Origin: a virus
Length of the DNA: 64,000 nt
Strand: one strand, 5' to 3'
Virus record (IMG/VR): IMGVR_UViG_3300037963_003785
Location: 7,665-71,664 of that record
The notes below the pieces were generated by a model that saw nothing but the letters and a program-made list of their open reading frames with translations, was not told the origin of the DNA and did not search any database. Numbering within the stretch: position 1 is the first letter of the stretch; each line of letters begins with the position of its first letter. The position numbers were made by a program, and so were the translations under genes. Below are positions 9,311 to 17,572 of this stretch, one piece after another.

Positions 9311-9337
9311 AATAAAAATCCCAAAATTCATTTTTGG
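9311..9337 (-). terminator. Possible weak terminator after 9349-9630
   Basis: On the minus strand CCAAAA, loop ATGAA, TTTTGG is followed by GATTTTTATTT. The stem has only two GC pairs, so termination may be partial. Confidence 0.4.
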
Positions 9338-9348
9338 AAGTTTTTTAT

Positions 9349-9630
9349 TTAAGATGTAGGTGTAAATATACCAGTATTTGGGTCTAAATTACCAGGCCCG
9401 TATTTGTCAATATATTTTTGTACCAAATCTCTTTCTTTTTTCTGTAATCCCTCATATTCAGTCTGTAGTTCTTGTTCTCTTGTATCGAGAGCATCTACTT
9501 GCTGTTCCAAAAGAATCTTTTGTACTTTTATTTGTCCAAATTCAAGTTGTTTTTGCTGGTAGTTACTTTGTAATTCTTGTAACTCATCCATTTCACCGTC
9601 ATCGAATTTGATTTCTTTGACATCTGCCAT
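9349..9630 (-). CDS. Small coiled-coil protein upstream of sheath
   Basis: A 93-residue, glutamine- and glutamate-rich protein. Residues 12-75 form an almost uninterrupted predicted coiled coil (QSNYQQKQLEFGQIKVQ, then LQTEYEGLQKKERDLVQKY), with a short C-terminal tail containing GPGNLDPNTG. No family is recognised. Its place between the fibre genes and the sheath, with its own upstream ATATTTAT box, suggests a virion or assembly protein; it could be a chaperone or a fibre-attachment rod. Confidence 0.65.
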   Translation of the reverse strand: MADVKEIKFDDGEMDELQELQSNYQQKQLEFGQIKVQKILLEQQVDALDTREQELQTEYEGLQKKERDLVQKYIDKYGPGNLDPNTGIFTPTS

Positions 9631-9665
9631 GTTATTAACTCCTTATTGTTATAACTTTTAAATAA

Positions 9666-9673
9666 ATAAATAT
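9666..9673 (-). promoter_or_regulatory. ATATTTAT box upstream of coiled-coil gene
   Basis: Sense strand reads TTTTATATTTATTTATT, 35 bases before the ATG at 9630. A second overlapping TATTTAT copy lies 4 bases closer to the gene. Confidence 0.35.
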
Positions 9674-9677
9674 AAAA

Positions 9678-10616
9678 CTATTTTTTCAAACAATCACAAT
9701 TTTCTTCTATGTGTTTGACTTTTTCTTTTAATTCTTTTATACCCTCAATCAATAGTGGTATAATCTTATCATACTGAACACCTTTGTATCCACTACCTCT
9801 GTCCTTTACTGCCTCAGGTAAAACTTCTTCTATCTCTTGTGCAAGAACTCCAACATCGTGTCCATGATATATTTGTTGTTTATCATTCCAATCAAACGTG
9901 TATCCACCAATCTTTCCTAATTTATCCAAAGGAAATTTTATTGGTTCTACATTGTCTTTTAACCTTTCATCGGAAGAATTAAATGCTATGATATCACCAC
10001 TTGCTCTAATCGTAGAACCACTTATATCACTATTAAAAAGTGCACTCCCTGCTTCAGACATATCTAAGAGAAGAGCATCTATGGTTGAACCACCATCTTG
10101 TCCTCTAAGTATTATATCTTCATTATTTGCTTCTGATTTAATAATAAAATCTGAAGAATCTCTTTTAAATCTACCAAATGCAGTTCCACCATCTTTTAAT
10201 ATAATATCAGTTCCATCAACATCTATATTTAAATCTCCACCGATATCTAAAGTTAAATCACCACCATCTGAAATCGTAGAACCATTTAAAGTAATATCAT
10301 CTACTGTTAATGTTGTAAGTGTACCTAATGAAGTAACGTTCCCTTGAGCAGCAGTTTCTAAAGTTCCTTTTAATGTTGTTGCTTCTATTTTACCAAACGA
10401 ACCAGTTGAGACTGATGAACCACTAACTGAACCTTCATCGTCCAAACTAACGTTATCTGCTTCTATGACTAAGGGACTAAGACCTGAAATGACAGAAGTT
10501 TCTACTCTGCCAAAAGAACCTGTGGAAACTGATGAACCACTTATGTTTCCATCAGTATTTATTGTTTTTAAGTGAGCATCCGACCCACTTGTGATGACTT
10601 TCTTCCAACTTGGCAT
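9678..10616 (-). CDS. Fibre protein with C-terminal S74 self-cleaving chaperone domain
   Basis: A 312-residue fibre-type protein. It opens with PSWKKVITSGSDAHL, shared with the 480-residue fibre further upstream, and carries two ISGSSVSTGSFG-type modules near residues 25-80, then beta-helix-like repeats. The C-terminal 98 residues are an intramolecular chaperone of endosialidase (peptidase S74): NSSDERLKDNVEPI gives the Ser-Asp and Lys residues of the self-cleavage site, with Ser215 the likely scissile serine, followed by GHDVGVLAQEIEEVLPEAV and a coiled coil. Such domains trimerise the fibre and are then released. It probably forms a trimeric tail or collar fibre; the receptor is unknown. 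Confidence 0.85.
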   Translation of the reverse strand: MPSWKKVITSGSDAHLKTINTDGNISGSSVSTGSFGRVETSVISGLSPLVIEADNVSLDDEGSVSGSSVSTGSFGKIEATTLKGTLETAAQGNVTSLGTLTTLTVDDITLNGSTISDGGDLTLDIGGDLNIDVDGTDIILKDGGTAFGRFKRDSSDFIIKSEANNEDIILRGQDGGSTIDALLLDMSEAGSALFNSDISGSTIRASGDIIAFNSSDERLKDNVEPIKFPLDKLGKIGGYTFDWNDKQQIYHGHDVGVLAQEIEEVLPEAVKDRGSGYKGVQYDKIIPLLIEGIKELKEKVKHIEENCDCLKK

Positions 10617-10637
10617 ATATTTATCCTCTTACGGTTG

Positions 10638-10671
10638 GTTACTCATTTGAGCCCACTTCCCAATGTCGCCA
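10638..10671 (-). other. Non-coding element shared with 24252-24287
   Basis: In the 74-base gap before the S74 fibre gene the minus strand reads CGACATTGGG then AAGTGGGCTCAAATGAG. Nearly the same string (CGACAT, A, AAGTGGGGCTCAAATGAG) occurs on the plus strand in the gap before the scaffold gene. Function unknown. Confidence 0.5.
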
Positions 10672-10690
10672 AACATTAGGCCTATAAGTG

Positions 10691-10921
10691 TTACATTAAT
10701 TTCTTGTAAGTATTTTGTAGTTTTTCCACAACACCAACTGCTTCCATTAATTTTTTACCTGGAATCATTCCATCGTGAATTAAATTCAAAATAAATTCAA
10801 TTTCTCCTTTAGATAAACGAATCTTATCGTCACTATCTACGACTTGTTTTTTTGGTGTAGTCTCTTTAACACCACCTTTACTATGTAATGGCATAAGTAA
10901 CCTTTTTATTAATTGTTTCAA
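10691..10921 (-). CDS. Small hypothetical protein among fibre genes
   Basis: A 76-residue protein with a basic N-terminus (MKQLIKRLLMPLHSKGG) and a helical C-terminal half (LSKGEIEFILNLIHDGMIPG, then VVEKLQNTYKKLM). No family is recognised. It starts six bases after the 480-residue fibre stop and precedes the S74 fibre, so it may be a fibre-assembly factor or attachment peptide. Translation looks coupled to the fibre gene. The call rests on codon-like composition, ATG start and tight packing only. Confidence 0.6.
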   Translation of the reverse strand: MKQLIKRLLMPLHSKGGVKETTPKKQVVDSDDKIRLSKGEIEFILNLIHDGMIPGKKLMEAVGVVEKLQNTYKKLM

Positions 10922-10927
10922 ATTTCA

Positions 10928-12370
10928 TTAAGCCGTTCTAATATAGATGATTCCATTTCCTGCCCCATCGGACGAGTTGGTATCAATCCAAAATTCACCA
11001 ACACCATATTCACCATCGTTTACACCTGGTGTGGATGTTGATAAAGTTGTACTAAGAACATATTGTAATGGTGTAATTGCTGTTGCATTACTTGCCACAT
11101 TTTTAGCGACTGCCCATCTTTCATCAGTTATATCATGATAGATTGCAGAACCACTATCTACTGCCGAACCACTTTGTACCACAATACCACCATCAGTATT
11201 TGAAGCTGCTGAACCAGAGTTTACAAATAATAATTGGTCTGTAATTATAGTATTTGTTGTTTCAAGTGTTGTGGTTGTACCTTGTACAGTAAGGTTACCA
11301 CCAATTGTAGCATTTGTTGATACAGTAAGTGCTCCAGTTACATCTACACCTGCGGCGTCCACTCTCATTCTTTCTGTATTATCAGTATCGAATAAAATTA
11401 CATCATCGGTTCCAAAATCAATTGTGTTGTTTTGTGAATTACCACCAATCACAAGTGAATTGTGTTTGACAGATGTAATAGTAGTTTGAGCTGCTGAAAC
11501 AGATAGGGTTCTAGCGTTAGCCCCATCAAATGTACCACCTGCATCTATACCATCTCCTGCCGTCAAAGCATTTGGAACTTTCAATACTGAAAGATTATTA
11601 CTTGATATCTCTATTGTTGAATCATCGGCAACATCATCATTCAACATAGTACCTTGTACAGAATCTGCCTGTATTGTAGCTGCACCACCTGCGGCGATTG
11701 CTATGTCACCTGAAACAACACTAAATGCTGAACTTGACATATAAGCTACGAATGAACCTGAATCTACGTTTAGGGAATTCACTTCATACGATAGTCCACC
11801 ACCAGCAGTGTTTGAGTTTAACATAGAACCTTCAACCGCGTTAGACTGAATTGTTACTGCACCATTGTTAGCTAATGCTACATCACCTGTAACTTCTACA
11901 GAGTTAATATCTGTTCCATCACCAACAAGTATATATCCGTCTGTTTTAGCGTCTAAATCAGTAGGTGCGTTTGAACCACCACCAACTTTAACAGTACCTT
12001 GAGTCATGTTTTCTAACATTGAGTTAGCAACAGTATCAGCACCTATTGTAGAAACACCTGTTCCTGCTATTGTTATATCACCACTAACACCACCATAAAT
12101 TGAAGATGAAAGTACTTCGTAAGGTAAAGCCTTTTCCGTACCTGCATCTGAATAAAAAATCTTGTCACCAGCTATTATAGCCGAACCATTACTAAGTCCA
12201 TCTATGTTGAAAGACGTAGCTGATACACCTGTTAATTCACTTCCATCACCCACAAAAGAACCACTAATGGTACTACCACTAACAATTCCTGATATCTCAA
12301 GTCCACTTCCTGTTATGTTATTCAGGTGTGCATCGGAACCAGAGACGATGACTTTTTTCCATGTTGCCAT
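10928..12370 (-). CDS. Fibre protein with WKKVIVSGSDAHL N-terminus
   Basis: A 480-residue, S/G/T/A/D-rich, almost cysteine- and aromatic-free protein. Its N-terminus ATWKKVIVSGSDAHL matches that of the downstream S74 fibre, so both probably dock at the same kind of site. The body contains repeated short units ending in V.GD.A.A..G..TI.(A/S)(D/N) (for example VTGDVALANNGAVTIQSNAV and VSGDIAIAAGGAATIQADSV), typical of elongated beta-rich trimeric fibres. The C-terminus is globular (NDGEYGVGEFWIDTNSSDG). It has no S74 domain. An upstream ATATTTAT box lies 37 bases before the start. Confidence 0.75.
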   Translation of the reverse strand: MATWKKVIVSGSDAHLNNITGSGLEISGIVSGSTISGSFVGDGSELTGVSATSFNIDGLSNGSAIIAGDKIFYSDAGTEKALPYEVLSSSIYGGVSGDITIAGTGVSTIGADTVANSMLENMTQGTVKVGGGSNAPTDLDAKTDGYILVGDGTDINSVEVTGDVALANNGAVTIQSNAVEGSMLNSNTAGGGLSYEVNSLNVDSGSFVAYMSSSAFSVVSGDIAIAAGGAATIQADSVQGTMLNDDVADDSTIEISSNNLSVLKVPNALTAGDGIDAGGTFDGANARTLSVSAAQTTITSVKHNSLVIGGNSQNNTIDFGTDDVILFDTDNTERMRVDAAGVDVTGALTVSTNATIGGNLTVQGTTTTLETTNTIITDQLLFVNSGSAASNTDGGIVVQSGSAVDSGSAIYHDITDERWAVAKNVASNATAITPLQYVLSTTLSTSTPGVNDGEYGVGEFWIDTNSSDGAGNGIIYIRTA

Positions 12371-12407
12371 TTTAATTTCTCCCTAAACGAGTTGTTAATT
12401 CTCAGTT

Positions 12408-12415
12408 ATAAATAT
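12408..12415 (-). promoter_or_regulatory. ATATTTAT box upstream of 480-residue fibre gene
   Basis: Sense strand reads TTTAATATTTATAACTG, 37 bases before the ATG at 12370. Confidence 0.35.
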
Positions 12416-12900
12416 TAAAGTCCTATAAAAAACTCACTTCCACTATACAATAATCCACCCTCAACGGCCGTTGGTGTAGAACCTTGGTACTCACCAAGTT
12501 GTAAAACACCATCATTTGAAATACTAAACATTGTTCTACTGCCCGTTCTCATGACCATCAAATCATTAGAAGAAGAAGCTTCTCCATGAAATGTTGAACC
12601 ACTATAAATACTCAATCCCCCATCAGGTGATGAAACTTTTAATCCTGTACTATCGACTGATATTTGACCGACTTGTGTTTGTGCATTATTGTAAAATTTT
12701 ATAGAACTTGATTGTACGTGTAAATCTTTCCACGGATACGAAGCAGAACCCAAATCAAATGTGTTTGGTTCACTTGGCACTAACGACCCACTATGTTGCT
12801 GGAAACTACCAGTATATGCAAGAACCTTATTCCAGTTCTTTAAATCAGTTCCTAACTGACCTTGTTTGTCCGCTCTTGGTACTATGTTTTTTGTTGCCAA
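12415..12900 (-). CDS. Short fibre-type structural protein
   Basis: A 161-residue beta-rich protein of the fibre block. The N-terminal part (IVPRADKQGQLGTDLKNWNK, then GSASYPWKDLHVQSSSIKF) has the layout seen in phage fibre segments that carry 'LG...W..ly' repeats. The start codon is TTG at 12900, preceded by GGAG at seven bases; no ATG is available near the conserved N-terminus. It lies between two fibre genes and has its own upstream box at 20 bases. Role inferred as a fibre or fibre-tip subunit. Confidence 0.65.
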   Translation of the reverse strand: MATKNIVPRADKQGQLGTDLKNWNKVLAYTGSFQQHSGSLVPSEPNTFDLGSASYPWKDLHVQSSSIKFYNNAQTQVGQISVDSTGLKVSSPDGGLSIYSGSTFHGEASSSNDLMVMRTGSRTMFSISNDGVLQLGEYQGSTPTAVEGGLLYSGSEFFIGL

Positions 12901-12920
12901 TTTACTTCTCCATTACTAAA

Positions 12921-12928
12921 ATAAATAT
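12921..12928 (-). promoter_or_regulatory. ATATTTAT box upstream of short fibre gene
   Basis: Sense strand reads ACTAAATATTTATTTTAG, 20 bases before the TTG start at 12900. This copy sits in a partly palindromic TAAATATTTA context. Confidence 0.3.
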
Positions 12929-12943
12929 TTAGTGTTTAAATTT

Positions 12944-13507
12944 TTATCCTCTCGGTTGTATATCATCGTTATCATCGTAATCATAAAATACACTTAATCC
13001 ATCGGTTCCTGTTCTTGGTTGTAAGTCACCATTACCATCCGTTTCAAATACTGCCTCTAAGTCTGCACCACCACCTGCTCCGAATCCAGCTGTTGCAGCC
13101 GATGACGATACTGCCAACTCGAAACTTTGTCCACCGACAGTAACTGCATCAAATGAACCAGTTGAACTTACACTAAGTGAAGAACTTACTGAAAGTGAAC
13201 CAGTTATTTTTAAATCATTGTGTGTTGCAAAAAATGAACCAGTTTCCGTAAATATACCACTTGTTGCACCAGATTGGGTTGGGTAATAAAAGGTAGACCA
13301 ATTTACTGAAGCTCCATCCTTTGATGCTTTTATTAATCTGTCTTCACTCTGTACATAAAGTATCTGTCCATCTTCAACCCTTTGAACAGTTATACTACCT
13401 GTATCTGAACCTGAATCTATGGTTCTAAATGCACCAGCTACCAATTTAGAATCAGTAAGTTTGATATTACCTAATACTCCTAAGTCTTGTCCAAGATTTA
13501 ATGGCAT
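12944..13507 (-). CDS. Fibre-type structural protein with TGSFDAVTVGG module
   Basis: A 187-residue protein that starts LNLGQDLGVLGNIKLTDSKL and contains the DLKITGSLSVSSSLSVSS stretch followed by TGSFDAVTVGG, the same TGSF module used throughout this fibre block. The C-terminus is unusual: an acidic DYDDNDDIQPRG tail that echoes NGDLQPRTG fourteen residues earlier, which could be a small repeat or a docking sequence. It overlaps nothing and lies nine bases after the 1252-residue fibre gene. Probably a fibre subunit; no enzymatic motif. Confidence 0.65.
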   Translation of the reverse strand: MPLNLGQDLGVLGNIKLTDSKLVAGAFRTIDSGSDTGSITVQRVEDGQILYVQSEDRLIKASKDGASVNWSTFYYPTQSGATSGIFTETGSFFATHNDLKITGSLSVSSSLSVSSTGSFDAVTVGGQSFELAVSSSAATAGFGAGGGADLEAVFETDGNGDLQPRTGTDGLSVFYDYDDNDDIQPRG

Positions 13508-13516
13508 TTACTTCTC

Positions 13517-16500
13517 CTATACCTCACTCGATGGTGATGAACCACTTGATGGTATTAAATGATAAAATTGTGTGGTAGCAGTATTTGCACCCACACCATG
13601 AACTATTCCAAATCTATCCACACCTCTGATTTTAACTCCAGCATGTGTTGAAAAATAATGTACGTCACTTGATTCTGCCGCATCCAATACCGAGTTATCA
13701 TTAAATACAGTAAATTCTTCAGCCGTACTTCCACCTAAACTACCCCTCATAGAATTAGGTTTCTGTTCCATTGCACTTTGTGATGGGAATACACATACCC
13801 ATGAATGACCATTGTCACTATTACCACTCATGTCTATGTTTCCAAATTGTCTCCATATAGAAGTTGAACCACTTTGTGCTAAAAAGTTATTTGATTGTGA
13901 TGCCACAAGTGATGCTGTTGCTGGATTATTACTATCATCTACAGTTATGATTAGAGAATCTCCAATACTACCAGATTTAAATTGGTCTATCAATGAACCA
14001 CTAATTACAGAGACATCATCTGCACCTGGATCGCCAAGTTTATTAATAGCGTTACTGGCATCCATAATCTGTACACCAGCAGATTGTTTGTAAAAGTAAA
14101 TCATCGGTGTAACATTAACATGACCACTTGCACTTCCAGTTCTAAATCCATGTTCATCTTGTACATGAACAGTATAATCATATTGACTAGCAGATAAATC
14201 TGTATTTGCCTCTATGACCATTGCATTACCACTTCTTGTGGCCGTAAAATTACTACCATCTTGTCCAAGAATTTGAAATGAATCAAAATTTATTGTATCT
14301 GACTCTGTATCACTAAAACTTGCACTTGAAATAAATGAACCACTAACTATGTCTTCGGTAGAAAGACTTGCACTTGCAACAGATAAAGTTATTGATGGTG
14401 AATTGTTTATAGCAACATTTACACTAAAACTTCCACTACCAACATTACCAAATTGGTCTTCAAATCTAGCTGAGCCAGTTATTGTCGAACCTTGTAATAT
14501 ACCAGATTCACTTATATTAGCCTTAAGTGATAAACCACCAGCAGCCGATGATGTTATAAATTGATGTAGGTCTGAATTATTACTCTCAAAAATCTTAAAG
14601 TCTTGAACCGCCGCACTATTAAATTGTGGTGTATACGTGACACCGAAATCAGCTTGAGTTCCAGTTCTACCATTAGAGTTAGTAACAATATTAGCTCCAC
14701 TAACAGCACTTTCTATTATATGAAATAAAGAGGAAGAAGTTAAAGTTCCTTTTGGTGCATGAGTTATAGTGATTGAATGTGATACAGGATTAGTTCTAAA
14801 CCCATGATTATCTTTTATCGATGCAGTCATTACAAAATCAGAACCACTTAGGTTTTCTGAAGCACTTACAACATAAGTATTATTTTCTCTACTTGCCACA
14901 AGTTTACCACTTGGGTCTGTAAATACAAATGTACTATGGTCTAATGTATCACTTTCATCATCGGAAAATGATATAGTTGTCAAAGTATTTCCTAATCTAG
15001 CACCATTTGTATTTAAATTAGCAGATGTATCAGAGAATGATGGTGTCGGTGCATTGTTAATACTCATACTAACAGCAAAAGCTGATGTATTTGTTGTACC
15101 AAAGGCATTGGTCACAGTAACACTACCCGATAAAACGTTCCCACTATTAAAATTATATTCAGAACCACTAGCATCAAACATAATTGATAAATTACCACTT
15201 GAATCAATACCAAATGAACCTGTATCTTTATTTGTTGCAGAACCACTTGGAACTACAGAAAATACTACAGATTCATTAGAATCAAAATCAGCTACAGTTC
15301 CAGTTCTACCATTAGTGCCCCTACGAACACTTGAACCACTTGTAGCACTTTCAATAATATGAAAACTATTACCAGTAACATTACTTGTTAAACTTGGTGT
15401 ATCATCTTGTGTTATGTTTATCGTAATCGTTCCACTTGAACTTGCTGCATTAAAATTATCTTTATAAGTGGCATCATATTTATATTGACTAAATTTACTA
15501 AAGTTTAAGAATTGTCCAGCCTTTAATTGTATTACACCACCACTTGTGACTTGAAATGGATTATTACTTGGGTCTGATTGTGAACTATTTCCACCACCAC
15601 TTCCACTCGTTAGAGTCAAGGACGTAAAAGTTACCGTATCACCCTCATTATCATTTGTTGATATTGTACCAATCGTGGTCAAACTATTACTATTCGCACC
15701 TAAACCATTATCATCTCTACTACCACTATCTTCAGCACAACTAAAAACTTGACTTGCCATTGTCGGTGCTTGGTTGTTAGTCACATTAACAATAAATGGT
15801 AAAGTTGTTAGGTATCCACTTGCACTTGGTTCTGAACTATTATAGTGTTGGTCTGATGCACTTACTTCTAATGTATATTGTTCTGTAGTCTCAAAATCAA
15901 AACTACCAGTATTGGTGGTTATCACAATTCGTTTACCACCACCAACATTTGAAGTTGCCATTGAAAATTCATTACCTGAACTCTGACTCAAGGGACTTAT
16001 TGTAATTGTATCATCTTCTTCATCGGTAATAAACATGGTCAATACAGTAGTCCCATCACTCGTATTTTCATTTACACTACCTGTATTGCTAGAAATTATT
16101 GTACCACTAACACTCGTTGTTCTAAAGTTGGGTGCAGTATTTGGTGTTACTCTTATATAAATTGTTGCAGTTGAAGTTAGAATACCATCAGTTACTTGTA
16201 CCAAGAAAGGATGTGAATTTCCACTTGCATGATTTCCAACATCAGTATTAAAACTTGCACTTGACATTGTATTTAATGTAATAGCACCACTTCCACTATG
16301 AATTGCAAAGAAATCATCTGTATATCCACTTTGGGTTGCAAAAGACAATTCATATGAAAAGTGTTCTGCATCAGTCGTAGTTATAGTTCCTACCGAAGAA
16401 CCACTTACTTCAAACTCATTTATTGTAAACTGACTACTTGAAACATTTGGTGGTGTGTTTGGATAAAATACAGAATCTAAGAAATCACTTACGGAACCAG

Positions 16501-17275
16501 AAGTACCTGGATTGAAACTAGCAGAAAATAGAGTTGGGAAATTTGTATTTAATATCCTACGATTACCATCATAAGATGCTCCGCCAGATGCTAATGATGC
16601 AGAAGTAAACTCACCACCATCAAGTTTAAGTACAGAAAAAGAACCAGTTGAAGTTGATGAACCACTAATTAAAGTTGCAGTTCCATCAGAAAAACTTTCT
16701 GTGGTAAATGATTCCCTACTATCAAGTCTTGTAGCAAAACTTGCACTATCATCTGTAAAAGCACCACTAATCTCATTTGCAGTAAACGATGCAGGTAAAT
16801 TTGTTAATTCACTTGCATCCCCTAATAATTTACCAAACGAACCAGTTGAAGTGGAAGAACCACTTATCATTATTGCATCTGGAAATTTTACTAATTGTTG
16901 GTCAGCATCAGTTCTAAAAAGTATATTATTAGAATTATCCTTGATTTGAAAGTCTATATTGTTGGAACCATTATTGATGGTAAAGAGATGTGGAGAACTA
17001 TCTTTTTTATGTGCCCCAAAAAAATTAATACCACCCGCTTCTAATTGAATTCTGTCACTGGTAAAGTTGATTCGTGTATTAGCATCATCCTTGTGTGAAA
17101 TGTATTCACCAACAATTAAATCATCATTGACTTGTAAATCACCACTTACTTTTCCAGAACTTACTTCTAATCTTCCAAATGAACCCGTAGACTCAGAATC
17201 TCCTGTAATACTACCACTTACAGTAAATGAACCCGTTAGTCTTGGATTTAGTTGTTTACTGTGTATTAATGCCAT
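13517..17275 (-). CDS. Giant fibre/adhesin with cadherin-like repeats
   Basis: A 1252-residue extracellular-type protein. Residues 1-250 hold three TGSF modules (e.g. ISGSSTSTGSFGKL) as in neighbouring fibres. Residues about 275-1060 are a chain of Ig/cadherin-like beta domains, each beginning near N.(A/P)P and carrying D.E.D/DESDT motifs as in calcium-binding cadherin repeats. A two-domain unit is duplicated in tandem: FHIIESATSG...NGRTGT and SFSDDESDT...DNHGFRT recur as FHIIESAVSG...NGRTGT and SFSDTESDT...DEHGFRT. The last 190 residues form a distinct C-terminal domain starting near MIYFYKQSAGVQIMD, perhaps the receptor-binding tip. Likely the main host-recognition or collar fibre; ligand unknown. 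Confidence 0.8.
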   Translation of the reverse strand: MALIHSKQLNPRLTGSFTVSGSITGDSESTGSFGRLEVSSGKVSGDLQVNDDLIVGEYISHKDDANTRINFTSDRIQLEAGGINFFGAHKKDSSPHLFTINNGSNNIDFQIKDNSNNILFRTDADQQLVKFPDAIMISGSSTSTGSFGKLLGDASELTNLPASFTANEISGAFTDDSASFATRLDSRESFTTESFSDGTATLISGSSTSTGSFSVLKLDGGEFTSASLASGGASYDGNRRILNTNFPTLFSASFNPGTSGSVSDFLDSVFYPNTPPNVSSSQFTINEFEVSGSSVGTITTTDAEHFSYELSFATQSGYTDDFFAIHSGSGAITLNTMSSASFNTDVGNHASGNSHPFLVQVTDGILTSTATIYIRVTPNTAPNFRTTSVSGTIISSNTGSVNENTSDGTTVLTMFITDEEDDTITISPLSQSSGNEFSMATSNVGGGKRIVITTNTGSFDFETTEQYTLEVSASDQHYNSSEPSASGYLTTLPFIVNVTNNQAPTMASQVFSCAEDSGSRDDNGLGANSNSLTTIGTISTNDNEGDTVTFTSLTLTSGSGGGNSSQSDPSNNPFQVTSGGVIQLKAGQFLNFSKFSQYKYDATYKDNFNAASSSGTITINITQDDTPSLTSNVTGNSFHIIESATSGSSVRRGTNGRTGTVADFDSNESVVFSVVPSGSATNKDTGSFGIDSSGNLSIMFDASGSEYNFNSGNVLSGSVTVTNAFGTTNTSAFAVSMSINNAPTPSFSDTSANLNTNGARLGNTLTTISFSDDESDTLDHSTFVFTDPSGKLVASRENNTYVVSASENLSGSDFVMTASIKDNHGFRTNPVSHSITITHAPKGTLTSSSLFHIIESAVSGANIVTNSNGRTGTQADFGVTYTPQFNSAAVQDFKIFESNNSDLHQFITSSAAGGLSLKANISESGILQGSTITGSARFEDQFGNVGSGSFSVNVAINNSPSITLSVASASLSTEDIVSGSFISSASFSDTESDTINFDSFQILGQDGSNFTATRSGNAMVIEANTDLSASQYDYTVHVQDEHGFRTGSASGHVNVTPMIYFYKQSAGVQIMDASNAINKLGDPGADDVSVISGSLIDQFKSGSIGDSLIITVDDSNNPATASLVASQSNNFLAQSGSTSIWRQFGNIDMSGNSDNGHSWVCVFPSQSAMEQKPNSMRGSLGGSTAEEFTVFNDNSVLDAAESSDVHYFSTHAGVKIRGVDRFGIVHGVGANTATTQFYHLIPSSGSSPSSEV

Positions 17276-17534
17276 GTCTTAAATCTTCTTGTTTTTTCTC
17301 TAACCACCAACTTCTAATAGACTTAGAAATCTTTTTCTTGTGTTGAGTTGTTTTAGGTTGTTTCATCTTTTCGATGGTGTCCATAGTCAACTTTCTATCA
17401 GATTGTGCACAAGATTTACATACAGAATTATTACCCACAGCTCTATCAAAGGAATCTTTTCTTGTGTAATAAATTATACGATTACAATCAGGACATTTTC
17501 TGTTTTTTCGGTTAGACCAGGTTCTTTTTCTCAT
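17256..17534 (-). CDS. Small zinc-ribbon protein with NUMOD3-like motif
   Basis: A 92-residue basic protein from ATG 17534 (a TTG at 17549 would add five residues). It has CPDC at residues 14-17 and CKSC about 24 residues later, a treble-clef or zinc-ribbon type metal site, then a helix with TTQHKKKISKSIRSWW, which resembles the NUMOD3 DNA-binding motif of phage homing endonucleases. No HNH or GIY-YIG catalytic core is present. It overlaps the giant fibre start by 20 bases and has no clear ribosome-binding site. It may be a remnant or accessory of a mobile endonuclease, or a regulator; uncertain. Confidence 0.55.
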   Translation of the reverse strand: MRKRTWSNRKNRKCPDCNRIIYYTRKDSFDRAVGNNSVCKSCAQSDRKLTMDTIEKMKQPKTTQHKKKISKSIRSWWLEKKQEDLRHGINTQ

Positions 17535-17538
17535 ACAT

Positions 17539-17546
17539 ATAAATAT
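17539..17546 (-). promoter_or_regulatory. ATATTTAT box before zinc-ribbon/giant fibre genes
   Basis: Sense strand reads TTGATATTTATATGTATG; it ends only four bases before the ATG at 17534. If it is a promoter it would serve the giant fibre gene through a long leader rather than the small ORF. Confidence 0.3.
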
Positions 17547-17572
17547 CAAGAAATGGTAAAAGAAAAGTGGAA

